From the NCBI RefSeq assembly GCF_014202315.1, contig NZ_JACHGN010000004.1, positions 124,001 through 188,000 of the forward strand: DNA of 64,000 nt, written 5' to 3'. Both the position numbers and the translations under genes were made by a program. This document shows, in pieces, positions 56,784 to 64,000 of this stretch. Positions within the stretch are counted from its first letter, which is position 1. Each line of letters begins with the position of its first letter. Source of the stretch: Thermocatellispora tengchongensis (GTDB taxonomy: Bacteria; Actinomycetota; Actinomycetes; Streptosporangiales; Streptosporangiaceae). The notes beneath the pieces are model-generated. The model did no database searches. It saw only the letters and a list, made by a program, of their open reading frames with translations, and was not told the origin of the DNA.

Positions 56784-59700
56784 TTACGGGTTGATGTTGA
56801 TCGTGAAGGTGGAGGTGGTGTTGCGGATGTTGACGGCGTTGTTGCTCATTCGCAGGTTGTTGAACGTGACCGAGCCGACGGCCGGGCCCTGGCCGGGTTC
56901 GGGCATTTCGTTGGCCCAGATCGCGAAGCCCGACTTGGCGTCGTACGCGTCGCCGCTCTTGCGGGCCCCGGTGATCGAGATGTCGGTGAAGACGGTGTCC
57001 TTGATCGGGTTGACCGGCTGCCCGCCCAGGTACTGGGTCTGGAACATGATCCCGTGGTAGGTCGGGTCCACGATGTCCACGTCGCTGACCCGGATGCCCT
57101 GGAACACCTTCGAGGCGGAGAAGAGCCAGATGCCGGGGAAGGTCTGGCCGTTCCAGAAGTGACCGCCCGCCCGGACGATCGAGATGTTCTCGAACCGGGT
57201 CGGCGGGTCGGCGCCGAAGCCGTTCATCGGGTAGCCGAAGTCCAGCGAGCTGATCGTGATGCCGGAGTAGACGAGCGTGTCGGCGATGTGGATGTTGCGG
57301 AAGACGTTGTCGTAGCCGCCGTAGACCGCCACGCCCGCGGCGCGCCAGGTCAGGATCGAGGTCAGGTTCTCGTACACGTTGCCCTTGACGTCACCGCCGC
57401 CGGCGTCGATCGCGGAGAACAGGGCGAAGCTGTCGTCGCCGCTCGCCCGCGACTCGTTGTTGACGACCCGGTTGTCGGTGCTGCCGTTCGTCATGTTGAT
57501 GGCGTCGGCGAACATGTTCCGGATACGCGAGTTCTTGATCGTGATCCGGTCGGTGTTGGCGCCCCAGTACAGGCACACCATGTGCTCGTTCCAGATGTTG
57601 TCGATCGTCATGTCGCTGACGTTGCTGAAGTCGAACACCTTGCCGGGGCCGTCGATGCGCGAGGTGTAGTTGCCGAAGTAGGCGAAGTTCGCGAACGTCG
57701 AGCCGTTGGCGCTGCTGGAGGCGGTGAAGCCCACGTCGGTGTTGTCCTGGTTCGACGGTGCGTGGAAGCGGGTGTACCAGGGCCCCGCCCCGATCACCTT
57801 GACCGCCTTGCCGTACACCTGGAACTTGCTCGACGTCTGGTAGTCGCCGGGCGGCAGGTAGACGCCGACGAGGGTGCCGGTGGTGTCCATTCGCACCCGG
57901 TCCAGCGCGTTCTGCACGTCCTGGTGGGTGAAGCCGGTCGGCACCGCGTACGCCGCCGGGTCGGGGTTGGGGATCGGGGCCACCTGCTCCAGGCTGATGA
58001 AGTCGATGGCGTACGTCGTGGTGTTCGCCGGGTCCTTCTGCAGCCTGATCTTGCTGCCCGCCGGCACCGTGGTGCCCAGCATCAGGTTGGCCTCGTCGTA
58101 GATGTGCCGGGGCGCGCCCATGCCCGGTGAGTTGCCGGGGCTCGCCTCGGCGCCGTACAGCCAGGCGTACCTGGAGGTCAGGTTGATCGCCTTGAGGAAC
58201 GCGCCGTTGACGTAGACGTTGAGCGTGCTGTTGATGCCGCCGCCGCCCGGCGCGTCGGGGATGGAGAACCTGGTGACCAGGGTGTTGGTCTCGGCCTTGG
58301 TGGTGAACTCGACGTAGCTGCCGGTCGAGTTCAGCGTCACCGCCCTGCGCCCGGACGCCTCGCCGGCCACGTCGCCGATGGTGCGGTTCGGGCCGACCAC
58401 CGTGGCGCCGCCGCCGACGGCCGCGTCCTCGGCCTCGTAGACGTCGTAGGGCATGTTGGCGCCGCGGCCCACGTAGAACGGCTGCTCGGTGGTGTTGTTG
58501 GCCCGCTTGACCGCCACCTCGTTGGCGTCGGGGGCGAGCACCACCTTGACGGTGTACTTGCCGTTCGCCGCGGTCCACGTGCCCAGGTTGACCGGCGAGG
58601 TGGTGTCGCCGGCCCCGATCACGCCGGTGTGCGCGCCGGTCAGCGTGCGCACCACCGCGCCGGTGGCCGCGTCCGTGATCGTGAGCGTGATGCCGTGCGC
58701 GCCGCTCGCCGAGGCCACCGTGCCCTGGTTCTTGACCGCCACCGTGAAGGTGACCGTGTCGCCGCCGGACGGGTTACTCGGCGTCCAGGCGACCGGCGCG
58801 GCGACCAGGTCCGAGCTGTCCACCGGCCGTACGGTCAGCGGGCCGGCGGCGGTGAAGGCGTTGTTGGTCTCGTTCTGCTCGATGACCGCGTTGGCTTCGT
58901 CCACCTTGGCGCTCAGCGGGTACGACCCCGCGTCGCGGGTGCCGATGTTCGCGGTGACGGTGGCCGACGCCCCTGGGGCGAGCCCGCCCACCTGCGCGGT
59001 GCCCACCGGGCTGCCGCCCAGGTGGAAGGTGACCGCGGTCGCGCCGGAGGCCGCGGTGCCCTGGTTGCGCACGGTCGCCGACAGCGTGATCGCGTCGGTC
59101 TCGACCGGCGAGGACGGCGAGGCGGTCAGCGCGGTGACGGCGAGGTCGGGGTTCGGCGCGGGCGTGCCGATGACCTGGAACTCCGCCACCTGCCCGCCGG
59201 GCGCGCCGGAGTTGGCGGTGAAGCGGAGCTGCACGTCCGCCACGGTGGCGGTGAGCGGGATCGTCACGGTGTTCCCGCTCGCCGGGTCGAAGGTGTACTG
59301 GGCGGCCGAGGACAGGTTCGCGAACGTCGTCGCGCTCTGCTCGCGGCCGAGCACCTGGATGGTCTGCGTGCGGGTGGCCCACACCGGCGCCGGGTTCAGC
59401 TTGAGCACCAGCGAGGTGATGTTCGCGTTGGCGCCGAGTTGCACGGTCAGCGTGCTGGGATGGCCCGCGCCCTCCCAGTAGGTGGTCACGTCGTTGTCGT
59501 TGGCGTTGGCCGCGACGAAGGTGAACGTCGAGGACGACGCGCTGATCGGCTTGCCCACGGCCATGTTGGAGCCGCCCCCGGTGCCGTTGCGGGTCACGGT
59601 GTTGCTCGGCGCCGACTCGTTCCCGGCCGCGTCCTTGGCCACGACGTGGTAGGAGACGGTCGCGCTCGCGGGCTGGGTGTCGGTGTAGGTGAGCACGTCA

Positions 59701-61070
59701 CCCGCGACGCTGCCGCGCCGCACGTTGTTGGCGTAGATGTCGTACGCCGTGACGCCCACGTTGTCACTGGACGCGCTCCAGGTCAGCCGGATCTGCCCGG
59801 TCGCGGGCTCGGTGAACGCCAGGCCGGCCGGCGCGGTGGGTGCCTGCGTGTCGCCCGAGGAGCCCGTACGCGTGACGGTGTTGCTGCTGGGCGACTGGTT
59901 GCCCGCCGCGTCGCGGGCCTTGACGTAGTAGGAGACGGTGGCGCTGCCCGGCTGGGTGTCGGTGTAGGTGAGCACGTTCCCCGCGACGCTGGTCCGCAGC
60001 TCGTTGTCGGCGTAGATGTCGTACGCCGTGACGCCCACGTTGTCACTGGACGCGCTCCAGGTCAGCCGGATCTGCCCGGTCGCGGGCTCGGTGTACGCCA
60101 GGTTGCCCGGGGCGGTCGGCGCCTCGGTGTCGCCGGTCGCCGGGCCGTACACCTCCAGCTCCGACACCTGCCCGGCGGGCCACCGGGTGTTGGCCGTGAT
60201 CCGCACCCGCAGGTAGCGGGTGGTGGCGGAGTTGAAATCGATCGTCACGACATTGCCGCTGGACGGGCTGAACTGGTATCCGGCCGACGCGACGATGTCG
60301 GAGAATGCCGAGCCGTTGCCGCTTCCTTGCAAAGAAAGGGTCTGGGTCCTGGCCTCCCAGCTCGGCGGCAGCTTCAGCACCACCCGGTTCACCGCGACGG
60401 CCGCGCCCAGGTCCACCTGGAGCCACTGCGGGAACGCGTTGTTCACGCTCTCCCAGTACGTCGCCGCGTCGCCGTCGCCGGCGTTGCCCGCGGTGTATTG
60501 GGCGGTGGCGCCGCTGGCGGTGAAGGGGCGGCCCCGGGCGAGGTTGCCGCTGGACTCGCCGGCCGCGTACACCTCCAGCTCGGCGAGCTGCGCGGCGGGC
60601 CAGCCGGTGTTCGCGGTGATCTGGATGCGTACGTACCTGGTGGTGGTCGCCCCGAAGTCGATGGTCACGGCGTTGCCGTTGGCCGGGCCGAAGGAGCGCT
60701 CCGCCGCGGGGGCGATGGTGGCGAACCCGCTGCCGGTCGCGCTGCCCTGGACCGACAGCGTCTGGGTGCGGGCCTCCCAGCTCGCGGGGAGCTTCAGCCT
60801 GACCTGGTCGATGGACGTGGCGGCGCCCAGGTCCACCTGGACCCACTGCGGGAACGCGTTGTTCGTCCCCTCCCAGTAGGTGGCCTGGTCGCCGTCGCTG
60901 ACGTTGCCGGCCGTGTAGGGGGAGTTGGAGCTGCTCGCCGTGGCGGTCCTGCCCGCCGCCAGGTTGGGCCCGCCTGCCGCCGTCGCCGTGACGGGCGGCC
61001 CGGCGACGGCCACCAGACAGGCCGCGACCAGTGCCGCGAGCGGCCGTAACATCCGGTGCGTCTTTCTCAT
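56784..61070 (-). CDS. Secreted multidomain GH87 alpha-1,3-glucanase (mycodextranase/mutanase)
   Basis: 1,428 residues from the ATG at 61070 (GGAGAGG upstream). Signal peptide 1-32. Domains in order, approximate: discoidin/CBM32-type 35-170 and 175-310; fibronectin III 315-402 and 412-498; a third discoidin-like 505-640; two CARDB-like 642-750 and 755-870; CBM35/6-like 875-1035; right-handed beta-helix 1040-1428. The helix carries ADAINM (Asp1189) and ASGDDSFA (Asp1212, Asp1213), the same spacing of 23 and 1 as the three catalytic aspartates known for GH87. It should hydrolyse alpha-1,3-glucan of fungal walls or dental-type mutan outside the cell. Confidence 0.88.
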   Translation of the reverse strand: MRKTHRMLRPLAALVAACLVAVAGPPVTATAAGGPNLAAGRTATASSSNSPYTAGNVSDGDQATYWEGTNNAFPQWVQVDLGAATSIDQVRLKLPASWEARTQTLSVQGSATGSGFATIAPAAERSFGPANGNAVTIDFGATTTRYVRIQITANTGWPAAQLAELEVYAAGESSGNLARGRPFTASGATAQYTAGNAGDGDAATYWESVNNAFPQWLQVDLGAAVAVNRVVLKLPPSWEARTQTLSLQGSGNGSAFSDIVASAGYQFSPSSGNVVTIDFNSATTRYLRVRITANTRWPAGQVSELEVYGPATGDTEAPTAPGNLAYTEPATGQIRLTWSASSDNVGVTAYDIYADNELRTSVAGNVLTYTDTQPGSATVSYYVKARDAAGNQSPSSNTVTRTGSSGDTQAPTAPAGLAFTEPATGQIRLTWSASSDNVGVTAYDIYANNVRRGSVAGDVLTYTDTQPASATVSYHVVAKDAAGNESAPSNTVTRNGTGGGSNMAVGKPISASSSTFTFVAANANDNDVTTYWEGAGHPSTLTVQLGANANITSLVLKLNPAPVWATRTQTIQVLGREQSATTFANLSSAAQYTFDPASGNTVTIPLTATVADVQLRFTANSGAPGGQVAEFQVIGTPAPNPDLAVTALTASPSSPVETDAITLSATVRNQGTAASGATAVTFHLGGSPVGTAQVGGLAPGASATVTANIGTRDAGSYPLSAKVDEANAVIEQNETNNAFTAAGPLTVRPVDSSDLVAAPVAWTPSNPSGGDTVTFTVAVKNQGTVASASGAHGITLTITDAATGAVVRTLTGAHTGVIGAGDTTSPVNLGTWTAANGKYTVKVVLAPDANEVAVKRANNTTEQPFYVGRGANMPYDVYEAEDAAVGGGATVVGPNRTIGDVAGEASGRRAVTLNSTGSYVEFTTKAETNTLVTRFSIPDAPGGGGINSTLNVYVNGAFLKAINLTSRYAWLYGAEASPGNSPGMGAPRHIYDEANLMLGTTVPAGSKIRLQKDPANTTTYAIDFISLEQVAPIPNPDPAAYAVPTGFTHQDVQNALDRVRMDTTGTLVGVYLPPGDYQTSSKFQVYGKAVKVIGAGPWYTRFHAPSNQDNTDVGFTASSSANGSTFANFAYFGNYTSRIDGPGKVFDFSNVSDMTIDNIWNEHMVCLYWGANTDRITIKNSRIRNMFADAINMTNGSTDNRVVNNESRASGDDSFALFSAIDAGGGDVKGNVYENLTSILTWRAAGVAVYGGYDNVFRNIHIADTLVYSGITISSLDFGYPMNGFGADPPTRFENISIVRAGGHFWNGQTFPGIWLFSASKVFQGIRVSDVDIVDPTYHGIMFQTQYLGGQPVNPIKDTVFTDISITGARKSGDAYDAKSGFAIWANEMPEPGQGPAVGSVTFNNLRMSNNAVNIRNTTSTFTININP
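59731..60093 (-). repeat. 84-bp identical segments in the two fibronectin III domains
   Basis: Bases 59731-59814 and 60010-60093 are identical for 84 bases at a distance of 279 bases (93 codons, one FN3 unit). The rest of the two domains has diverged. This indicates a tandem duplication kept alike by recent gene conversion. Confidence 0.85.
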
Positions 61071-61167
61071 GCGCCTCTCCGAGGTGGGGGGGTGAGAGCG
61101 GCGGCACGTGTCGCCGTGTCGCCAAGCGAGGAAGTTGCGGAGAACGGCTAGGAACTCGACGATGCTT

Positions 61168-61182
61168 TGCAAGATTTTTGCA
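61168..61182. promoter_or_regulatory. TGCAA-GATTT-TTGCA inverted repeat upstream of the glucanase gene
   Basis: About 100 bases before the ATG. On the minus strand it reads CTGCAAAAATCTTGCAAAG, resembling the CTTGCAG/CTTGCAA-type sites of MalR in Streptomyces alpha-amylase and maltose promoters. A sugar-responsive LacI-family regulator would fit an alpha-glucan-degrading enzyme (inference). Confidence 0.5.
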
Positions 61183-61189
61183 GAGCAGT

Positions 61190-61400
61190 GATGAGATGTT
61201 ACAGTCGCGCTACCGGCCGGTCAACGGCGTGTGACCAGCGGCGAGACCGGCGAGGTCCGGCGGGCGTGCGGCGGGCGTCCGGCAGTGGCCGCCGGGTGTC
61301 CGGCAGTGGCCGTTGTGCGGCCGTCGGGTGGCCGTCGGGACCCGAAGCCGGGACCTTCGCCCCTAACCGACCCGGCGCGTCAAGCCGCAGGCTGGAGCCC
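61190..61400. other. Intergenic region between the glucanase and PPOX genes
   Basis: Divergent promoters for both neighbours must lie here. The middle (61255-61335) contains repeated GTCCGGCAGTGGCCG-type words and GGTGGCCGTCGGG. I see no gene. No clear -35/-10 pair is visible for the PPOX gene. Confidence 0.4.
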
Positions 61401-61808
61401 ATGAAGGTCGATTCCGCCGGGTTGGAGGTGCTCTCCCGCACGGAGTGCATGGCGCTGCTCGGCTCCGCCACCATCGGGCGCATCGTGTTCACCGAGCGCG
61501 CCCTCCCCGCCGTGCAGCCGGTCAACTTCGTGCTCGACGGCGAGGACGTCGTGATCCGCACCGGCGAGGGCTCCAAGCTCTCCGCCGCCGCCCGCGACGC
61601 CGTCGTCGCCTTCGAGGCCGACGAGGTCGATCCGGTACGGCACACGGGCTGGTCGGTCACGGCGGTGGGGAACGCCCGGATCGCCCGCGAACCCGCGGAG
61701 ATCGCCCGCCTGTCGGCACTCCCCCTGACCACCTGGGCCCCCGGCGTCCGCGACCACTTCATCGTGATGCGCACCGAACAGGTCACGGGCCGCCGCATCC
61801 GGCGGTGA
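61401..61808 (+). CDS. PPOX-family flavoprotein (pyridoxamine 5'-phosphate oxidase-like)
   Basis: 135 residues from the ATG at 61401 (GGAGCCC upstream). A split-barrel flavin fold is suggested by LSRTECMALLGSATIGRIVFTERALPAVQPVNFVLDG at the start, IRTGEGSKLSAAARDAVVAFEADEVD in the middle and GWSVTAVGNARI near the end. These small proteins bind FMN, F420 or haem and include nitroimidazole-resistance enzymes. They are numerous in actinomycetes and often of unknown substrate. Confidence 0.82.
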   Translation: MKVDSAGLEVLSRTECMALLGSATIGRIVFTERALPAVQPVNFVLDGEDVVIRTGEGSKLSAAARDAVVAFEADEVDPVRHTGWSVTAVGNARIAREPAEIARLSALPLTTWAPGVRDHFIVMRTEQVTGRRIRR

Positions 61809-61839
61809 CGCGGCGGCTATCGGGAGGGGGCGCCGCGGG

Positions 61840-62607
61840 TCACCTGGCGAACTTGGCGGCGAACTCGCGCACCTCGTCGTGGGTGGCCGACTCGGCCTGG
61901 GCCCAGGCCTCGAACTCCACCACGGCGTCCAGGTCGGCGCCGCCGGCCGCGAGGCGTACCGAACGCTTCAGGTCGCGTACCAGGGCGGGGCGGAGGGCGG
62001 CGTACGAGCGGGCCAGGCCGAGGGCGGTGGCGAGGGGGTCGGGCTCCACGGAGAGCACCACCCGCTCGCTCAGGGCCCGCTCGGCGGACAGGGCGCCGCC
62101 CTCCAGCATCAGCGCCAGCGCCCGCTGCGGGCCCAGTTCGCGGGTGAGGAACCAGGTGCACCCGCCCCCGGGGTGCAGGCCGATCTTGGTGAAGGTGGCG
62201 GCGAAGCGGGCGCCGGGGCCGGCGATCCTGATGTCGCAGCACAGGGCCAGGTTCAGGCCCGCGCCGACCGCGGGCCCCTGCACCGCCGCGATCGTCGGGA
62301 TCGGCAGCGCGAGCACGGCCAGGAAGGCGTCGTAGTACGCCCGCAGCGTGGCGCGCAGCTCGCCGACCGGCCGCTCCCCCGCGTCGCCGAACATCGCGGG
62401 CAGGTCGGCGCCGGCGCAGAACGCGGTGCCCTCGGCGCCGACCACGAGGGCGCGGGCGGCGGAGTCGTCGCGGACCCGCTGGACGGCGGCGGCCAGCTCG
62501 TCGCGCATGCGCTCGCCCAGCGCGTTGCGCCGCTCGGGATCGGCCAGCGTGATGACGCGCACCCCGTCGTCGTAGGAGTCCAGCCTGATCGTCCGCCACG
62601 CCGCCAC
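61840..62607 (-). CDS. Crotonase-fold protein (enoyl-CoA hydratase/isomerase family) without catalytic glutamates
   Basis: 255 residues. The oxyanion hole parts AFCAGADL (residues 62-69) and GPAVGAGLNLALCCD (111-125) are typical. The two glutamates of classical hydratases are replaced: the first falls on Asn119 (ELA-type position reads NLA) and the second on Phe139 (FTKIGLHPGGGCT instead of PEITLG-type). It therefore cannot be a normal hydratase. Crotonases with such changes act as isomerases, dehalogenases, hydrolases or lyases. It lies 29 bases from the stop of the molybdenum-hydroxylase gene, downstream of it on the same strand. Confidence 0.82.
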   Translation of the reverse strand: MAAWRTIRLDSYDDGVRVITLADPERRNALGERMRDELAAAVQRVRDDSAARALVVGAEGTAFCAGADLPAMFGDAGERPVGELRATLRAYYDAFLAVLALPIPTIAAVQGPAVGAGLNLALCCDIRIAGPGARFAATFTKIGLHPGGGCTWFLTRELGPQRALALMLEGGALSAERALSERVVLSVEPDPLATALGLARSYAALRPALVRDLKRSVRLAAGGADLDAVVEFEAWAQAESATHDEVREFAAKFAR

Positions 62608-62636
62608 CGCACCGCTCCCTTCCGCCGGCCCTCACC

Positions 62637-64000
62637 TTACGACAGCAGCTTGTCCGGGGTGATCGGCAGGTCCCGGACGCGTGTGCCGGTGGCGTTGTAG
62701 ATCGCGTTGGCGATGGCGGCGGCGACGCCGGTGCCGGTCAGCTCGCCGAGGCCGCGCGCGCCCTGCGGGTTGTAGCGGGTGTCGGGGTGGTCGAGGAAGT
62801 GCACGTCCACCGCGGGGATGTCGGCGTTGACCGGGACCAGGTAGTCGGCGAAGTTGGCGTTGGCGATGCGGCCGGTGGCCGGCTCGACGTACGCGCCTTC
62901 GAGCAGCGCCTGCCCGGCGCTCATCACCACGCCGCCGGCGATCTGGCCGCGCGCGGTCTTGCCGTTCACGATGGTGCCCGCGTCCACCACGCAGGTCACC
63001 CGCGACAGCCGGGCCTCACCGGTGAGGCGGTGCACCCGCACCTCGCAGAAGTGCGCCCCGGAGGTGATGAAGGCGTACCGCTCGGTGTCCTCGCCGAGGG
63101 TGGCCGTGGTGACGGCCTCCACCCCGGGGGTCCCGGTCGTGGTCAGCAGCTCGCCGAACCCGGCCCGCCGCCCGCCGCCCTCCAGGACGCCGGAGGAGTA
63201 GCGGACGTCCTGCGCGTCCATGCCGTGGAAGGGCGAGCGGGCGTCGGACACGGCGTGCGCGATCAGGGCCGTGATCGCCTCGCCGGCGGCGTCGTGCACG
63301 GCCGACAGGATCGTCGAGGTGGCCGCGGAGCCGACCGCGCCCATGAACGAGTCGCCCTCGGCGGCCACGGGCAGGGTGGAGTCGCCGAGGGCGGGCCTGA
63401 TCCGGCCCACCGGCAGGCCGAGCCGGTCGGCCCCGGCCATGGCCAGCACGGTCATCGCGCCGGTGCCGAGGTCGGCGGTGTTGCACGCCACCTCGACGGT
63501 GCCGTTGGCCCGGAACCGCACCCGCGCCGCGCCCGCGTGCTGGCTCGAGGGCAGCACGCAGGTGGCCATGCCCATGCCGACCAGCCATTGGCCGTCGGTC
63601 ACCGAGCGGGGCTCGGCCTTGCGCCGCGACCAGCCGAACCGCTCGGCGCCGACGCGGTAGCACTCGTCCAGGTGCTTGCTCGCGTACGGCAGCCCCTTGT
63701 CCGGGCTGGCGGTGGCGTAGTTGCGCATGCGCAGCTCGATCGGGTCCAGGCCCAGCTCGTGGGCCAGTTCGTCCATGGCGCACTCCAGCCCGAACGTGCC
63801 CGCCGCGTAGCCCGGGGCGCGCATGATCGTGCGGCGCGGGATGTCCAGATCGACGACCTTCAGCCGCAGGTCCAGGTTGGGGCACTTGTACGCCGCGGTC
63901 GGCGGGCTCGCCGGGTTCTCGATCTCGAAGGTGGTGACCGCCAGGTTCTTCACCGCGGTCAGCGTGCCGTCGCGGCGCGCGCCCAGGGTGACCGTCAGGT
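62637..64000 (-). CDS. Xanthine-dehydrogenase-type molybdopterin subunit (partial)
   Basis: The frame is open to the window end (VTLGARRDGTLTAVKNLAV is encoded before the first GTG), so at least 454 C-terminal residues are present and the N terminus is missing. Seen: RAPGYAAGTFGLECAMDELAHELGLDPIELRMRNY, VACNTADLGTGAMTVLA, VDAGTIVNGKTARGQIAGGVVMSAGQAL and the C-terminal GARGLGELTGTGVAAAIANAIYNATG with the catalytic Glu. These are marks of the large Mo subunit of aldehyde, nicotinate or xanthine-type hydroxylases (YagR/CoxL group). FeS and FAD subunits would be expected beyond base 64000. Confidence 0.9.
   Translation of the reverse strand, partial: LTVTLGARRDGTLTAVKNLAVTTFEIENPASPPTAAYKCPNLDLRLKVVDLDIPRRTIMRAPGYAAGTFGLECAMDELAHELGLDPIELRMRNYATASPDKGLPYASKHLDECYRVGAERFGWSRRKAEPRSVTDGQWLVGMGMATCVLPSSQHAGAARVRFRANGTVEVACNTADLGTGAMTVLAMAGADRLGLPVGRIRPALGDSTLPVAAEGDSFMGAVGSAATSTILSAVHDAAGEAITALIAHAVSDARSPFHGMDAQDVRYSSGVLEGGGRRAGFGELLTTTGTPGVEAVTTATLGEDTERYAFITSGAHFCEVRVHRLTGEARLSRVTCVVDAGTIVNGKTARGQIAGGVVMSAGQALLEGAYVEPATGRIANANFADYLVPVNADIPAVDVHFLDHPDTRYNPQGARGLGELTGTGVAAAIANAIYNATGTRVRDLPITPDKLLS

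Noticed and set aside
1-64000. Long open frames antisense to most genes
   Set aside because: They follow from the GC-rich third positions of the real genes; they lack ribosome sites, family motifs and sensible composition.

Overview
The window is very GC-rich actinomycete DNA. Dense coding, GTG and TTG starts, 1-8 base overlaps between operon genes, GPGG-motif and DUF6328/DUF6458 small membrane proteins, PP2C/Ser-Thr-kinase signalling and a CelR/CebR-type operator suggest a soil actinomycete, probably of the Streptosporangiales type (inference; no rRNA or marker gene is present to fix the genus). About 55 protein genes and one tRNA (Lys, anticodon CTT) can be supported. Gene calls rest on motifs read by eye; no database search was possible.

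0-7.7 kb: a secreted alpha/beta hydrolase; a phosphonate/phosphite-type ABC transporter (phnD-phnC-double phnE) running into a cytochrome P450 whose I-helix lacks the usual acid-alcohol pair; and a divergent secreted hydrolase that shares a TTGTCAA promoter element with phnD.

7.9-21.3 kb: a catabolic island, the most interesting part of the window. Two tandem PaaX-type regulators precede a polar-amino-acid-type ABC importer, a CapA-like metallophosphatase, a class III (CaiB/FldA-type) CoA-transferase and a pair of 2-hydroxyacyl-CoA dehydratase-like (HgdA/B, FldB/C) subunits that seem to lack the iron-sulfur cysteines of the family. A second promoter then drives an (R)-3-hydroxyacyl-CoA dehydrogenase-like SDR, a CouO-like amidohydrolase, an (R)-specific MaoC hydratase and an acyl-CoA ligase. 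Read together, this suggests import of a 2-hydroxy (perhaps aryl-lactate-like) or related acid, CoA activation, dehydration to an enoyl-CoA, hydration, oxidation and hydrolytic chain shortening. The substrate is unknown.

21.3-31.3 kb: tRNA-Lys, then many small stress-type genes (PRC-barrel, DUF6328, GPGG peptide, BON, small membrane protein, SDR, transketolase, ChaB, DUF6458) plus an RsbW-like ATPase and a PP2C phosphatase. Several have SigB/SigF-like promoters (GTTT or GNNT, 14-15 bases, GGGTAG/GGGCAG), two of them sharing a 13-base core. A perfect CelR/CebR box sits in front of the ATPase.

31.3-50.6 kb: an orphan N6-methylase with a changed catalytic motif, a Ser/Thr kinase, a DUF4253 protein, a 1,617-residue secreted protein with a 36-bp minisatellite, a FadR-type regulator divergent from a sugar-acid dehydratase and sugar ABC importer (operator inside the promoter spacer), a cell-wall amidase, and a kinase with a WD40 domain.

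50.9-61.1 kb: a polysaccharide-attack region: a PQQ sugar dehydrogenase with CBM2, two AA10 lytic polysaccharide monooxygenases (one with a chitin-binding CBM5/12 and a DUF305 lipoprotein downstream), a 1.4-kb gene-free stretch of degenerate inverted repeats, and a 1,428-residue GH87 alpha-1,3-glucanase. 61.4-64 kb: a PPOX flavoprotein, a crotonase without its catalytic glutamates, and a xanthine-dehydrogenase-type molybdenum subunit cut by the window end.
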